Shown here: positions 50,444 through 62,057 of the stretch, one piece after another
Numbering within the stretch: the stretch's first letter is position 1
Layout: every line of letters begins with the position of its first letter
Assembly (NCBI GenBank): GCA_002102555.1
Contig: MCFL01000137.1
Coordinates: 1-63,286, forward strand
DNA: 63,286 nucleotides
Source of the DNA: Catenaria anguillulae PL171
Lineage: Eukaryota > Blastocladiomycota > Blastocladiomycetes > Blastocladiales > Catenariaceae
Direction: 5' to 3'
Position numbers and translations under genes: made by a program
The notes under the pieces: model-generated
Told to the model about the DNA's origin: nothing
The model's database searches: none
What the model saw: the letters and a program-made list of their open reading frames with translations, nothing else

Positions 50444-52861
50444 ATGAACTCGCCACAAATGTCGACAATACGCTCAGCGCACTCTCCGCAATTCCTCGGC
50501 CAAGAGTCGCCCGTGCTCTTGGCCGACACAGACTGGGGCTCCATGTCGTGGACGTCCTCGGCGGCCGCTGCATCGCCACACTTGCACCTCGTCCCTGTTC
50601 AAGTCACTCCGGCCCATGCCACCCCGGCCGGTGGCGCCTCCTCAAGTGCTGCACGTGCGGGGAATCCCGTGGCTTCATTCGACTCGCCTTTCCTTGCAAT
50701 CGAGCCAGTCAACCCGCACCCCTCGTCCCATGTGCATGCGCATGCACACGCAACCGCACGTTCAAGAACATCGCCGCAAGTCCACGCTCGGACCGCGACG
50801 GCCGTTGACACTCGAGCAATCCCGGGCGCTGAGCCGCTGACGCCAAGTGTGCTCTTCTCTCTCGCTTCCGCCGACCAGGGTCAGACACAAGAAGAGCCTG
50901 CGACCGTGTCGCCCGTCCTGGTTGCGCGCCCTCCATCCGTTCCCACACCACAATCACCACCAATATCTCACCCAGACTTTCCAACCTCGGATTTCAGAGC
51001 TCAAGCCGATGCAGCTGACCCCGCTTTGGCGCCTGAAATCTCCGACTTGCGCCAACTGACGGCTTCGCCGCCTCCGCCCATGCACCCTATCCTCTCCCGC
51101 TCCAACGGCCATGGCTTGTATCAATCCTCTCTCTTTCCCATTCGGCCATTGGCTCGGCGCTCACATCTCACGCGACGCACGCATTCGGATCCCGGCGTTG
51201 CTCGACGCCATGTCCGGGCACCGCCTGTTCCCGAATTGGATGCTGTTCACACTCACCAACTACGCCCATCGCGCGCGTCTGCCGTTCTGGTATCGCCCAT
51301 CGATGATGGTGCTTCAGAGGATGCAGCCGACATCAATCACTTGGCTGAGAATCTCGACCATCACATTGCACCCGCGCACGAACGATCCGACGTTCTGGAA
51401 GATACCGTCATTGCTCCTCCTGTTGCCTTTCTCGGTTCCGCAGCACCCGCGTCGCCAGCGCCATCATCCATTGCGTCCACTTGGAGTGCTGATTCGTCGC
51501 CCATTTTCATGTCACTTCCCCTTGGCACAGCCAATCAGCATTCCACTCGACCTGACCAACTCCAACCTCACGCACGGCGGCCTGGTATTGTGTCTCGAAG
51601 GGAAGAAATGGAGTCAAACCAGTGGTTGCCGGCAAATTCTTTGCCACCTCGACGGGTTACATCCCCGTCGCCATCCGAGCCGCGGACGCCTATTGCTAGC
51701 GGAACTCCACCGTTGGTCATTCCCACATCGAGGGCTACATCGCCCGTGCTGAGGATGGGAATGTCAGCCGAGCACTCGGACCTGCTGCAACAATTGTACG
51801 TGCGCTCATGTGTACCACATGGTTTATTCATCTTGCTCACCCCCTTCTCCTTGCTCAGAATCCAAACCCATTTCTCGACCCTTCCAGGCGCTGCGTCCAA
51901 GCCGCTTTCGGTGGCGTCTGCACAATCAACGCAATCCTCCCCCGGCACCGCTGGCGCGTCGTCATCCACGGCATCTGCCCCTTGGCGCGCCACCCCATTC
52001 ACCGCCGCTGCCCGCCGCCCACTCGTCCCCGCCGTGACCCCGCGTCAACTCTCGGCACTCGTCTCATCCTACGACGTTGGCCCCACACCCGAAATCGTTC
52101 CCACCGCTGCTGCCGACCAACCCGTGTTCCCAGTTATCGCCACCGATGCCGTCTCCCCACTGACGCTTGAGCCCACTGCCATGCAGCAAGCCGAGTCCGA
52201 CCGCGACTTGCGCCGCAGACTGCAGCCCGACCCGTACCCACAAATCCCACCTTCTCCATCATGCACGTCCCCGCCTACCGCACTGTCGCCCGCCCACCAC
52301 CGCGCACGCAGGCGCCGCACACCCGCTCGCCAGCGTACTCCCTCTGCGATTGCGGCTGCCGCTGCCTCAGATGCATCGGCGATTCCGCCACACGCACGGC
52401 GCCGCGCGTGGCACGTGCGCATTCGCCGCCTATTCAGGCATTGCCTTGTGCGCCTCGGGTGGTTGCCCGTGATGGTTGCTGCGGCTGCGGCCGCATTTGG
52501 GGCCGGATGGATCATGGGCTCGTCGTGGTCCATGGCCGGCGGCCCGGTGGCCGTTCCCGTTTCGGCCAGTATGCAGATGGAGCGACCCTTGATGCACGTC
52601 CCCGGTGTGGACACGCTGGCGTGGATGGCGCCCGCGGCAGTCTTGGACCGTGTGCTCGTTGGTGGCGGCCCGCTCATGTGGCGCGGAGGCGGCGGGTCGT
52701 TGGAGGCAGTTGTATTGGCGGCTATGGTCAGGGCAGAGTCCATGGTTGCGGCGGCAACGACCGCGGTAGGTGTTGCAAGCGGTGGGGTGGGCGGGGTGTT
52801 GGCCGAGCATTATTTGCCAGGAGGAGCGGGTGGACTGTGGAGCGTGGTTGCTGGATGGTGA
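50444..52861 (+). CDS. Ser/Pro-rich protein with one membrane segment, unknown family
   Basis: The frame is open for 805 codons, but 51796-51858 has the form of a 63-base intron (GTACGT...CTCAG) whose length is a multiple of three, so it can be removed (784 residues) or read through. The first 640 or so residues are low-complexity, rich in Ser, Pro, Ala and Thr, with scattered basic clusters. Then comes a basic stretch (RRRAWHVRIRRLFRHCL) directly before a hydrophobic segment VMVAAAAAAFGAGWIMG, which would place the long N-terminal part in the cytoplasm. The C-terminal 110 residues are Gly/Ala/Val-rich. I recognise no domain. The start at 50444 is the first ATG of the frame. It may be a single-pass organelle or plasma-membrane protein; this is inference. 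Confidence 0.6.
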   Translation: MNSPQMSTIRSAHSPQFLGQESPVLLADTDWGSMSWTSSAAAASPHLHLVPVQVTPAHATPAGGASSSAARAGNPVASFDSPFLAIEPVNPHPSSHVHAHAHATARSRTSPQVHARTATAVDTRAIPGAEPLTPSVLFSLASADQGQTQEEPATVSPVLVARPPSVPTPQSPPISHPDFPTSDFRAQADAADPALAPEISDLRQLTASPPPPMHPILSRSNGHGLYQSSLFPIRPLARRSHLTRRTHSDPGVARRHVRAPPVPELDAVHTHQLRPSRASAVLVSPIDDGASEDAADINHLAENLDHHIAPAHERSDVLEDTVIAPPVAFLGSAAPASPAPSSIASTWSADSSPIFMSLPLGTANQHSTRPDQLQPHARRPGIVSRREEMESNQWLPANSLPPRRVTSPSPSEPRTPIASGTPPLVIPTSRATSPVLRMGMSAEHSDLLQQLYVRSCVPHGLFILLTPFSLLRIQTHFSTLPGAASKPLSVASAQSTQSSPGTAGASSSTASAPWRATPFTAAARRPLVPAVTPRQLSALVSSYDVGPTPEIVPTAAADQPVFPVIATDAVSPLTLEPTAMQQAESDRDLRRRLQPDPYPQIPPSPSCTSPPTALSPAHHRARRRRTPARQRTPSAIAAAAASDASAIPPHARRRAWHVRIRRLFRHCLVRLGWLPVMVAAAAAAFGAGWIMGSSWSMAGGPVAVPVSASMQMERPLMHVPGVDTLAWMAPAAVLDRVLVGGGPLMWRGGGGSLEAVVLAAMVRAESMVAAATTAVGVASGGVGGVLAEHYLPGGAGGLWSVVAGW

Positions 52862-53548
52862 GAGAGGTGCTGTATATTTGTGTATTTTTTCCTTCTCGAT
52901 TTGGATTTGGCCGCCCTGCAGTATGTTGTGTATCGGATCACGCTTGTGTTGCTTCGCCAATCATGGCTCCCCGCCATCGGAGTTCCCGATTCGTTTTTCT
53001 ATTGTCATTTCGCGACTTCATTACCCTCGCCGGTTCATTTCTCACACTCTTTTGTTTTTCCAAGTTTCTCTTCCCGCATACTTGCCTCACGTTCTGCTTC
53101 ACGCGCTTCTGCCCCTCCTATTCTGTTCTTTGCATCCAGTCCTTGTCATCGTTGAGCCCTTGACCTCACACCACGCAGGCCTTCCTTTATTCAAACATGT
53201 CTATTTGTTTCTGTCGCACTTGTGTCCATTCTTGTGTCTGCCTGCCGACCTGTACTTTTTCTTTGTATATACACTCCTGTTTTTGTGCCAGTTCTTCTAC
53301 TGTCAACACGTCACTACAGCCCCCATTTTTCGGGGGTAACAGCACATGATGCCCTGGGCGGACCAAGCGTCTTTCTCACGCTTGACACTCGAGATGGCTA
53401 GGACTTCTATCGGTAAGTAGCAGGCCATGAAGCTTCCAGTCTGTCCGTACGACCTACGTGTGTGTCGTGATCTTCGTGAGAAAATATTCACTTCGAACTG
53501 ATGTGATTTGTATTGTTTTGCGGGAATAGGATAATGAGGTACAGATAT
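52862..53548. other. Pyrimidine-rich convergent intergenic region
   Basis: These 687 bases lie between two convergent genes. On the plus strand they are strikingly T- and C-rich (especially 52980-53300), as expected for a 3' untranslated region. No gene was recognised. Confidence 0.45.
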
Positions 53549-54650
53549 TTAGGAGCTACACCATGTGCCATCGCCTGTGATGCACCCATGTGTGTAGGTG
53601 AGGCCGGGCAGATAGCACCACGGCCTAACATGGGTTCACAAGCACAGTAGAGTGAGCGGAGAGTATTCAAGGGACACGTCAACGATCGAGGATAAGCGGA
53701 CGTACATGACAAATGTCTGGGACGCGTCAAATTTCAACGGCAGTGTGCTCATTGGGACCCACCCTGGGCGTGCTGGACGACAACTCGCACGTTCAAGTGT
53801 CACAATGAATGCCTCAAACGACTGATGCAACTGTCTCTGATTTACGCCTTCTGCCGAAACCCATCCTTCAATGTCGGAGCAGGCCACAGCCATGTCGGCG
53901 CGCGCAATGAGCGCCAGCACGTGCAACGGGCGAAACACGTGCACAGAGAGATCATTGCAACGAGCGTTGATAGCCAATTTCCAGTCCTGGGTGCGCTTGC
54001 AATGCGCAAGGATGCACTCGACAAGGCACGCGACGTGGCCGTAAATCCGAGAATACCCGGCAAATGTGTCAAGATCCAGTTGTGTTCCGTATCCGAGACA
54101 ATGCAGGCGCATGGCGACAGCCATCACAAGGTCGCGCGTCTGGTACTCCTTTCCCCAATCGTCGAGGATGTTGTTTATACGTCGAATGCACGAAGGGCAC
54201 CCACCGTCCGGATGATGGTTTGGAAGTAATCGGGCTCGAATGAGAGCTCAGACGAGCAAACAAGGACGCTGGTGGGTACCCGTGTAAACACGGAGATGTC
54301 GGCTGGGAATGGATTGACGGGAGGCGTCACAATGGCGGGGTTGCTGAGCGTGGATGCCGAGTCGTCCGCGTGCATTGAAACACAGCCAGAGTCGCACGCG
54401 CCCATCGTTGACTTGATACCATGGCATGAGTCAAGTTCCTCCAAATAGTCCTCTCCTGGCAAGTGAAGGGAACGCTTGGAGCAATAGTGTCAGCTGATAC
54501 CCATCCAAGCTGCCTGCTGGAAACGGTGGTGTTTGGGAGTGGTTGGTGCGCAGAGCGTTGCAGAAAGTCGTAAGTTGCAAGCGGTTGAGCGAAGAACTGT
54601 GGCCTTAGAACAGAGCCACCATTCCGAAACGCGTCTGTTGGCAACAAAAT
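53549..54650 (-). CDS. Unknown-family protein, copy B of a duplicated pair, frame-disrupted
   Basis: This is a diverged copy of the gene at 55952. Recognisable shared segments are RQLGWVSADTIAPSVPF, GACDSGCVSM, RVPTSVLVCSSE, DYFQTIIRTVGALRAF, AMRLHCLGYGTQLDL, HVFRPLHVLALIARAD and the last exon. The main exon ends at 53706 with a donor that splits a Met codon (AT|GTACGT), and the final exon 53624-53549 encodes LPGLTYTHGCITGDG, conserved with copy A. Two frame changes, near 54460 and 54185, each equal one missing base. The first exon was not located; the left limit of homology is about 54650. It is either a real gene with dropped bases in the assembly or a young pseudogene. No function can be assigned. 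Confidence 0.55.
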
Positions 54651-55951
54651 CTAACGCCAGTCATCAATAGGTGAGCACCGACGAGACATGAATCGCAAGC
54701 GCCACAACCCATGGTAGCTCTAGGGACGTACGGTATGATGCTCCTCTTGTCCTCTAAGGGGAAGTGTCTTGACACTCGTAGGTGAGACAAGTCGCTCCGA
54801 GTTGATCCCACGTTGAAAAAAAGGACGAGTACCGCGAGTGCAGCTTGACGTGAGCCGTTGCATCCGGTCGGCTTGTCAGCGACCCCCCGAGGAAGACCCT
54901 CACTGGTCGTCAGTCAGCGTTCATTGCACGAGGTCTCGTCCTTCGAACTGGCTGTCTTGAAAGTGCTTCTGGTGGCCGTCCATGGAACGCGTGTAGTCTA
55001 TGAGTAGGTAAGGAACGGGGATCAGTTCGTTGCTATACATATTGACAGGGAAAGTCACAATTAGAACTTGATTTGCGGCAAGAATGAGTAACCCACTTCA
55101 GGACTGGCGCCGATCACGCCGAGGGACGACGAGGTGACCATTAGGGTCGCCTGAACATCGGCCAGGCTTGAAAGGATGTGAGGGAGGCTATTGCCCAAGG
55201 TTTCCTTTTTTTTGCTGCAGGGGTACGCTCAGCCCCCGCGGCCCGCCTCGGCCCACCTTGCGCCAGTGGGTGACAGTATTCGCAAGGTGATCTCGTGATC
55301 TCCGTCTGAGCCTGACTCCCCCCTGCGATAGTGAGTTCCAGCGCACAGACCCTTCACAGTCTGCCATGATGCCGGAGCGACTGAACATGCGACAGAACTT
55401 GATTCGTCATGTTTTCGCTACAGTATCACAATGCTAGTCGGCTCCCTCATGTGACCCAAAGCGCGACCAGACTACAGACGCGATGCAGCCTTGGCGATGC
55501 ATCGATTTCTCACAGCAGGGCTCATGTGTATACTGGACGAAGATTTGACTTGAGCGAAAGGAATGTGAGAGATGTTGGACGAACTGGGTATGAAAAGAAA
55601 TGGAACAGGATATGAAATGGAACTTGGCCGGTTTGGCAACTGATACTGGGTGGAAACGAAATTGAACAAAAGCAACAAAGGGGACTAGCAGTACACTTTG
55701 AAGATGTGGAGTGAAATGGAACATTTGGAGATAACAGGGTAGTAATAGTAATACGGGGAGAGTAGGCATGCCACAGATTTTGATACAGTGAAGGTTTACA
55801 CCCACGTCTATGTACACTTGATATGAGGTCAGATACATATTTCCGATCGATGCCTGACACTGAGCTCCAATGCGTAGCGTACCTCACAGGCGACCAATAA
55901 ACATGAACTTGATGGATGAATACGAAAGCGAAAACGAGATGAACCAAGGAT
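54651..55951. other. Intergenic stretch between the duplicated unknown genes
   Basis: These 1,301 bases hold no convincing coding sequence. The 5' exon of copy B should lie at the left end. The stretch 54830-55200 has no long open frame on either strand and might hold a non-coding RNA, but I could not match it to tRNA, 5S, SRP or RNase P landmarks. 55620-55760 is A/G-rich. Confidence 0.3.
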
Positions 55952-57314
55952 CTATACAGTCCCATCGACCTTGATAGACCCGTGTGTGTAAGTGAGGTCG
56001 GGCAAGAATGGGGATGGCCTACGGAAAAAGCACCGGAGAACCAACGTTAGGTGGGAATCGGTTCACGCGCAGTGAATGAACGCATCGTGTACATCAGATA
56101 CTTGTGACTTGTGGAAAACCTTGGAATGCCTTGGCCAATCGCAACAGATTCGGGGCTCGGCACAGGTGTTGTCCAGAGGTCCAACGCGTCAAGATACGCT
56201 TGGAGCGAATTGCAGAGCAGGACGGAGTCGCATTCAGCGATTTCTTGGGAAATGTCGTCAGCGGTGATTCCCTGATCGACCCTCGCAACCAGCGCCAGCA
56301 CATGCAGTGGCCGATACACATGCACCGAGTCATCCTTCATCTGGCAATTGATGGACATGCCCCAACTCAGGTCGTCACGGCAATGACGCAGAGTTCGACG
56401 GGAAAGGACTCTCGCGTGCGCATATACACGGGCATATCCCGCTTGCGTGGCGAGCCCCAGCTGGTCCCCATAGCCAAGATAATGCAATCGCAGTGCGATG
56501 GCGTGGGCAATGTCATGGATCCGAAACGCCATGCCGTGGTCATCAAGGATCTTCTTGTGCTGAAAAGCAATCAATGCAGCCACTGACCGCACAAGCACTT
56601 GAAAGTAATGTGCATCCTTGTCGCCGGAGTCTTGTGTGGAGCAGACCAGGACGCTTGTCGGCAGACGGTCAAAGCTCAACAAATTGCAAGGGAAACACAT
56701 GCTTGAAGGAGGCGTGGAATCAATTGTCAAACTGGATTCGGAAAGACTTGCCGCACAACCAGAGTCACACGAAGTCATGGCCGATTTCTCAATGATGGGC
56801 TGGATTTCCTCGCGAGAGGAATCAAACGGCAGCGGCACCGTCAACGCGAGCTTCAATATGGGTGTCCAACCGAGCTGCTTGTTGGCAACCAAATGCGAAA
56901 AGCCAGGTCCGTCCTCTGCGTCGGGCAGGGATGTGAGCAGTGCGGCACGGGTCTCGTTGTTGATGCTGCCAAAGTCAAATTGTCCCCTGGCGCGGAATGC
57001 TGCAGTCGCTCGGTTTGCGAGGTGTTTGGCCTGTTCTTCCAGTGAAACGGTCGTGATGACGACTTCTTTTTGCTTTTCAGCCTCCAATGCAGCACTGAGG
57101 GAGCCAACGAATCAAAGTCAGTGTCCTTTCCTTGGCTTGGTATGAATACAGAATCAACTGCGAACGTTTTCGCGGCATGTTCCGCCCGCATCCTGGCCAT
57201 CCTTGCCTCGGCTTCGGCAGACAGTCCACCACAACGCTTGCTCGTGTCCACGTGCACTTTGTTCGACTTGCCCTTTCCAAACAACCTGCGAATAAGCTTT
57301 CCGATGGCTCCCAT
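55952..57314 (-). CDS. Unknown-family protein, copy A, with basic N-terminal membrane-contact motif
   Basis: Three exons (57314-57166, 57094-56093, 56018-55952) in consistent phase give 405 residues. The N-terminus MGAIGKLIRRLFGKGKS begins Met-Gly and is strongly basic and amphipathic, suggesting membrane contact; it lacks the Ser/Thr at position 6 preferred for N-myristoylation. A helical Ala/Glu/Arg-rich stretch follows. The central and C-terminal parts contain NKQLGWTPILKLALTVPLPF, SCDSGC, RLPTSVLVCSTQ, IAHAIALRLHYLGYGDQLGL and HVYRPLHVLALVARVD. The last exon (LPDLTYTHGSIKVDG) is conserved in copy B even though it is only 67 bases, which supports the splice model. I recognise no known domain. 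The two copies are in direct orientation. Confidence 0.72.
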
Positions 57315-58768
57315 GTTGGTTGGCTTCAAGGTGGACCGATGCAGGTATTTGGCTGCTGTAGCAGGCGGCAGTTGGGCGACTTGAGATGTCCAGACCTGGA
57401 TCGGAGATGGACTGGCGATTGCAGTTGTCGGCAAAGAGTGCGCACTTTGAGCTTGACTGGCTGCCGTATCGGTGGTTGTAGTGCTTTTCTGGGAATGTGG
57501 GCACGTTGGCGGCAACAAAGGCGACGGTCGGATGGTGCTTGTATCGAGGTCACGGGTCGAATGCGAGTGATTTCAGCAAGTGTACAAGTCGCAATATGGT
57601 ATTTTTATATCAATGTTGGTATGGAGACAAGGAACAGGTATCGCGGGTGGGTGGGTGGACATGCGAGCGAGCGATGCGCTTTCAACTGTTTCCGATCCAA
57701 CATCAGCCGATATTCACAAATCCAACAGAAACACTGACGCGGGCTCTTCATCGGACGACTGGTTCCACAGCTTGTCCTCGACAACTTGAACTTGACTGCA
57801 CCTTGGATCATGTCGACTTGCCCGAGCGAGTCGGTTGGGATGGTTCAAGGTCAACCCAAGTATGCCTCGCGAATGCTTCGGACAGTCGTGTGTTCGCGAG
57901 GCCGCGCGTCTGGTTGCGGTACCGGGCCTGAAACAGCTGGATTCGAGGCGCACATTGCTCAAAGTCACAATGGGTGGGAGCGTACATGTCCCCTGGTGAG
58001 TATGGGCGAGTCTTGTTCGCTCTCAGGACAGTTGACGTGGGAACATGCGAACACGCACGTTTGTGAAGCCTGTTCGCGGTGTGCCTTCATATGTGCCCGC
58101 TATGGGACTTATGACCTCGGTTCGGCGTAGTGCCGATTGGCAAAGAAAGGGGCTAGGTATATTGGATCCAGGGGTCTTTTGCGGGGACCATCGAATCGCA
58201 TTGCGCCTGTCCATTGCAGGTTGAGGAATCAAGAACTCGTCAAGAAGAGTGGTTTTTGGTCGAGGCAAGGCATGGGACATTGATGGAATTGGTACGTTTG
58301 AGAAATCAGACGCTTCAACATCTCTTCTAATTCTGATGTTCGTATGGCCCCGGCTGGCGGCCATCGTTGCTGTGGCACTCGCAGCGCCTGCCTGAAGCTA
58401 GAGAAACTCATGTTCGATCCGCACTCTCGCGTCGCAACCTGACACATCATGACACGCGCCATGCACGTGATTTTAAAGCCTTCTGGATCGTCGGCAAAAC
58501 GGGACGTCGTCCCCAACACTTGGACGACTCAAGGTTGCCGGGCGATGCAGAGCACGGCGGAGAGACGGTTGCAAGACGCGCGTGCGTGCGAGACACTTTG
58601 TCTGATCGTCCATGTTCCCTTGCTCTCCTGTATCCCCCTGACGCCATGTACATTGGTATATAAAGCCAGCACTTGACCCACGTCTCCTCACCCACGCCGT
58701 CCCTACCGACCCTCGTCTATACCCTGCCGCCCTTGGTTGCAACCCAATACACACAACAACACCAAGCA
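57315..58768. other. Divergent intergenic region upstream of homogentisate dioxygenase
   Basis: These 1,454 bases separate copy A (minus) from the homogentisate dioxygenase gene (plus). Several open frames of 60-200 codons on both strands have no domain and unconvincing composition. A TATA-like element at 58657 is listed separately. Nothing else was recognised. Confidence 0.4.
58657..58664 (+). promoter_or_regulatory. TATA-like box of homogentisate dioxygenase gene
   Basis: The sequence tatataaa lies 105 bases before the ATG of the dioxygenase gene and is followed by a C-rich, CA-repeat-containing leader. The position and sequence fit a TATA box for a regulated metabolic gene. Confidence 0.6.
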
Positions 58769-60300
58769 ATGACGACCACCTCGACGCCAACAACCTTTGC
58801 GCCTGCCTTTGCTGCGCACAGCAAGGACAACCCGACGCGCACGGCCCCGCCCAAGTGCACCTACACCTACCAGTCTGGCTTTGGCAACGAGTTTGCGACC
58901 GAGGCCCCTGGCTGGGAGGGCGCCCTGCCCGTCAAGCAAAACACGCCGCAGGTGTGCCCCTACGGCTTGTACGCCGAGCAACTGTCGGGATCGGCCTTCA
59001 CTGCCCCGCGCGGCCACAACCTGCGCTCGTGGCTGTACCGCGTGCGCCCCTCCGTGTGCCACACGCCCTTCCAACGCGCTTCGTATGACTCGGCGCACAT
59101 GGTGCGCCAGTTTGCCGACACCGAGTGCGAGCCCACGCCCAACCAGTTGCGCTGGTCGCCGCTCGATCTGCCCGAGGCGGGCAAGGTCCCGTTCCATGCT
59201 GGGTGGCACACGATTTGCGGCGCTGGCGGGCCAGAGACCAAGTCTGGATTGGCCGTGCATATGTTTACTGCATCGGCAGACATGGTCAACACGGCCATGG
59301 TGAATGCTGATGGTGAGATTCTGATTGGTACGCAGTTTCGCCTCCTTTTGACATGGTTTCGAATTCCCCCCCTTCTCGTGCTGACTGACCCTGTTGCCGC
59401 TCCTGATCTTGGCATACAGTGCCGCAACACGGCGCTCTCGACATCAAGACCGAGTTTGGCAAGCTCTACGTTGCGCCCAACGAAATCGTCGTCATTCCCC
59501 GCGGCGTCCGCTTTGCCGTGTCGCTTCCCGACGGTCCCACCCGCGGCTACATTCTTGAAGTGTACACTGGCCGCTTTGAACTCCCGGACCTTGGCCCCAT
59601 TGGTGCCAACGGCCTGGCCAACCCACGCGACTTTGTGTACCCGACCGCGTGGTTCGAGACGTCGGAGCAGCCCATTGAGTTTACCCTCGTCAACAAGTAC
59701 GCCAACTTGCTGTGGACGGCCAAGATGGATCACTCGCCATTCAACGTTGTGGCCTGGCACGGCAACTATGCGCCGTACAAGTACGACCTTGCGGCCTTCA
59801 ACGCCATGAACACGGTCACGTTTGACCACCCGGACCCGTCCATCTTTACCGTGCTGACGTGCAAGTCCAACACGCCCGGCGTGGCCATTGCCGACTTTGT
59901 CATCTTCCCGCCTCGCTGGGCCACGGGCGAGGGCACCTTCCGCCCGCCTTACTTCCACCGCAACACAATGTCCGAGTTCATGGGCCTTATCAAGGGCGCC
60001 TACGAGGCAAAGGCAGAAGGGTTTGTGCCGGGCGGCGGGTCGCTGCACAGCATCATGACGCCGCACGGGCCCGACGCGCCCACGTTCCAAAAGGCGTCGA
60101 CCGCACCGCTGACGCCCGTGCGTGTGGCCGATGGTACTATGGCGTTCATGTTTGAGAGCTCGTTGCTCATGACCGTGTCCAAGTGGGCCTTGGTCGAGTC
60201 TAACAAGGTGCAGCAGGATTACTGGACCCATTGGCAAGGGCTCAAGAGCCACTTGAACAAGGATAACAAGGAGGGCAAGAAGGAATTGCTCAAGTTTTGA
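58769..60300 (+). CDS. hgd: Homogentisate 1,2-dioxygenase
   Basis: This iron enzyme opens the ring of homogentisate to maleylacetoacetate in tyrosine and phenylalanine breakdown. Two exons (58769-59327, 59420-60300; intron GTACGC...ACAG, in phase) give 479 residues, slightly longer than the human enzyme (445) because of an N-terminal extension of about 25 residues. Family blocks are complete: [36 protein letters not shown]-type loop replaced by [16 protein letters not shown], and IPRGVRFAV. The iron ligands are present in [15 protein letters not shown] (His and Glu) and SIMTPHGPD (His). The other genes of the pathway are not in this window. The TATA-like box 105 bases upstream suggests regulated expression, possibly by aromatic amino acids, as in other fungi (inference). 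The frame is intact. Confidence 0.97.
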
Positions 60301-62057
60301 GCTATAGCGTAATCGCGACATTTGCATTTCCGTGTGTGTTTCCCATTGCATCTCGCCTCCCCTGTGTGATTTGTTCCCCGCTCCTTGTCCTTACTCGGTT
60401 TGTATCATTTGTTTATCACCATCATCATCATGCTCAGAATGGACTCGCAATGTAGTCTTCCTATTCTTCCTTGATCTTCAAGTATAGTGTCACGGCACTT
60501 GGAGACTGCTTGGCGATGACCGCTCACGGCCACACACAATGGTTTTGGCAATTCTGTCGAGTCCCGACGAACATGCCCGCCCAGGCTCCCGAAATCTTCA
60601 ACCCTTTCAACATGAGCAATCGAACTACTGTAAAAAAGAGCCATAGAGCTCGAAAGCGATGTTCTACACACGCCCAAGGTCCCTCCGAGGCATCTGCACG
60701 CGCCGCTACTCGGTACTCCAGCTCCCGTAGATTGTTCTACTTGTCGATGGGCTGCGACGAAGTAACCACCAACAACTTTGGCGAGTTCTGTGATACCACA
60801 CCACTCGCTCGCATTGAGACGGCATTCAGCGTAGGAGTCGCCGTGTCGCGGCTCAGGGTCCGCGGACACGTTGGCCACTCCGTACCCCGTCACACACTTA
60901 TGATAAGTCTGGCATGAAGCAGCCTGTGGGGCTGCATTGCCCAATAAATTGCCGGAGCTGTCTCGAAACCGGCACCTTTCGAGATCCCAATGTATTGTAC
61001 TTGGGCAAGCTTAGGGGTATAAACAACCAACTGTCACCACGGACATAAAACAGCAGCAGACCCAGACGTGGTGCACAATAGAGGGCAGGAATACCAAGCC
61101 AGAAGCAGGGATAGAATAAAGGAGCAAGACATTGGAACCGCAAGATGCAATTGCGATTCCAAAGATGGCAAAGATGAAGATCCTCAGTAGAATAACGCAT
61201 TTTGAGTCTTTCATGTGAAAATATTAATAGGTCAGAGTGAGCTGGATGGTTTCTCATCACAGGAATCATTCATCTATGCCGAAAGGGGAGGTAACTAAGA
61301 GTAGCAGAGGACGTCATGGCCGCATGGTGACAGGCGGGGCGATTCGGAACGTTGGTATTGGGGAAAACGAGTTCGCGGGCGTCGGAAAGTTGGAAAACTG
61401 GATGCTGGCTGAACGTTGATGTCGGTGGTGTCGCTGGGAGTTGCATCTGACGTTAGGTTCTGAATGGGGTGCTTGGGTAGGATGCTGGGCAAAGACTGGA
61501 GTGCGACAGGGTTCAATGGCCACCTTTGTAGCACTGAATGGCTGCCTCACAACTGGCCTTGCAGCTGGTGCGAGGCTGTTTGCGCGAGACATCCATGCTG
61601 TTTTCAGCCACTTCACACGTGATGAGTTGCTAAGGCGATTGCACGTCAACTGCTTCATTGAGAGTTGAGAATGAATGAGCGTGGCTCGGCCAGGATAAGA
61701 TTCCGATGAATGGAAAACAATGGTTTAGCGGGCAGAGCGGGGGCAGAGATGACAGTTTCCATAGAGGTGACCGAAGTGCCTCGGTGACAAACATGCCATT
61801 CAGCTGGGTCAGCATTTCATGATTTCATAACGATTTCAAGACGATCATGCCAGTAACCCCAGGTAGGCGGTGTCGGAAAGCGACAGCTGCCACCTGTGTG
61901 ATGATGACTCTGGGCAGCCCTTCTTCAATACATCGCTTTGCAATACGTACCAGTCACTCAAAGACAACAGAATCAGGAAACACATGGTGCATGGATGTCG
62001 AGAGAATGAACTGTTTTCCGGTATAAATATCGCTACACAAGGTCCCACATTGTTGGT
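60301..62057. other. Long convergent intergenic region, hgd to RPB3
   Basis: In 1,757 bases between two convergent genes I found only weak open frames: 60405-60944 (minus, 179 codons), 60471-60917 (plus, 148 codons, overlapping the former) and 61314-61658 (minus, 114 codons). None shows a domain, and the two longest exclude each other. I do not call genes here, though a small protein at 61314-61658 is possible. Confidence 0.35.

Noticed and set aside
60405-60944. Overlapping 179- and 148-codon frames on opposite strands downstream of hgd
   Set aside because: They overlap almost completely, show no domain and look like chance frames in convergent 3' flanks.
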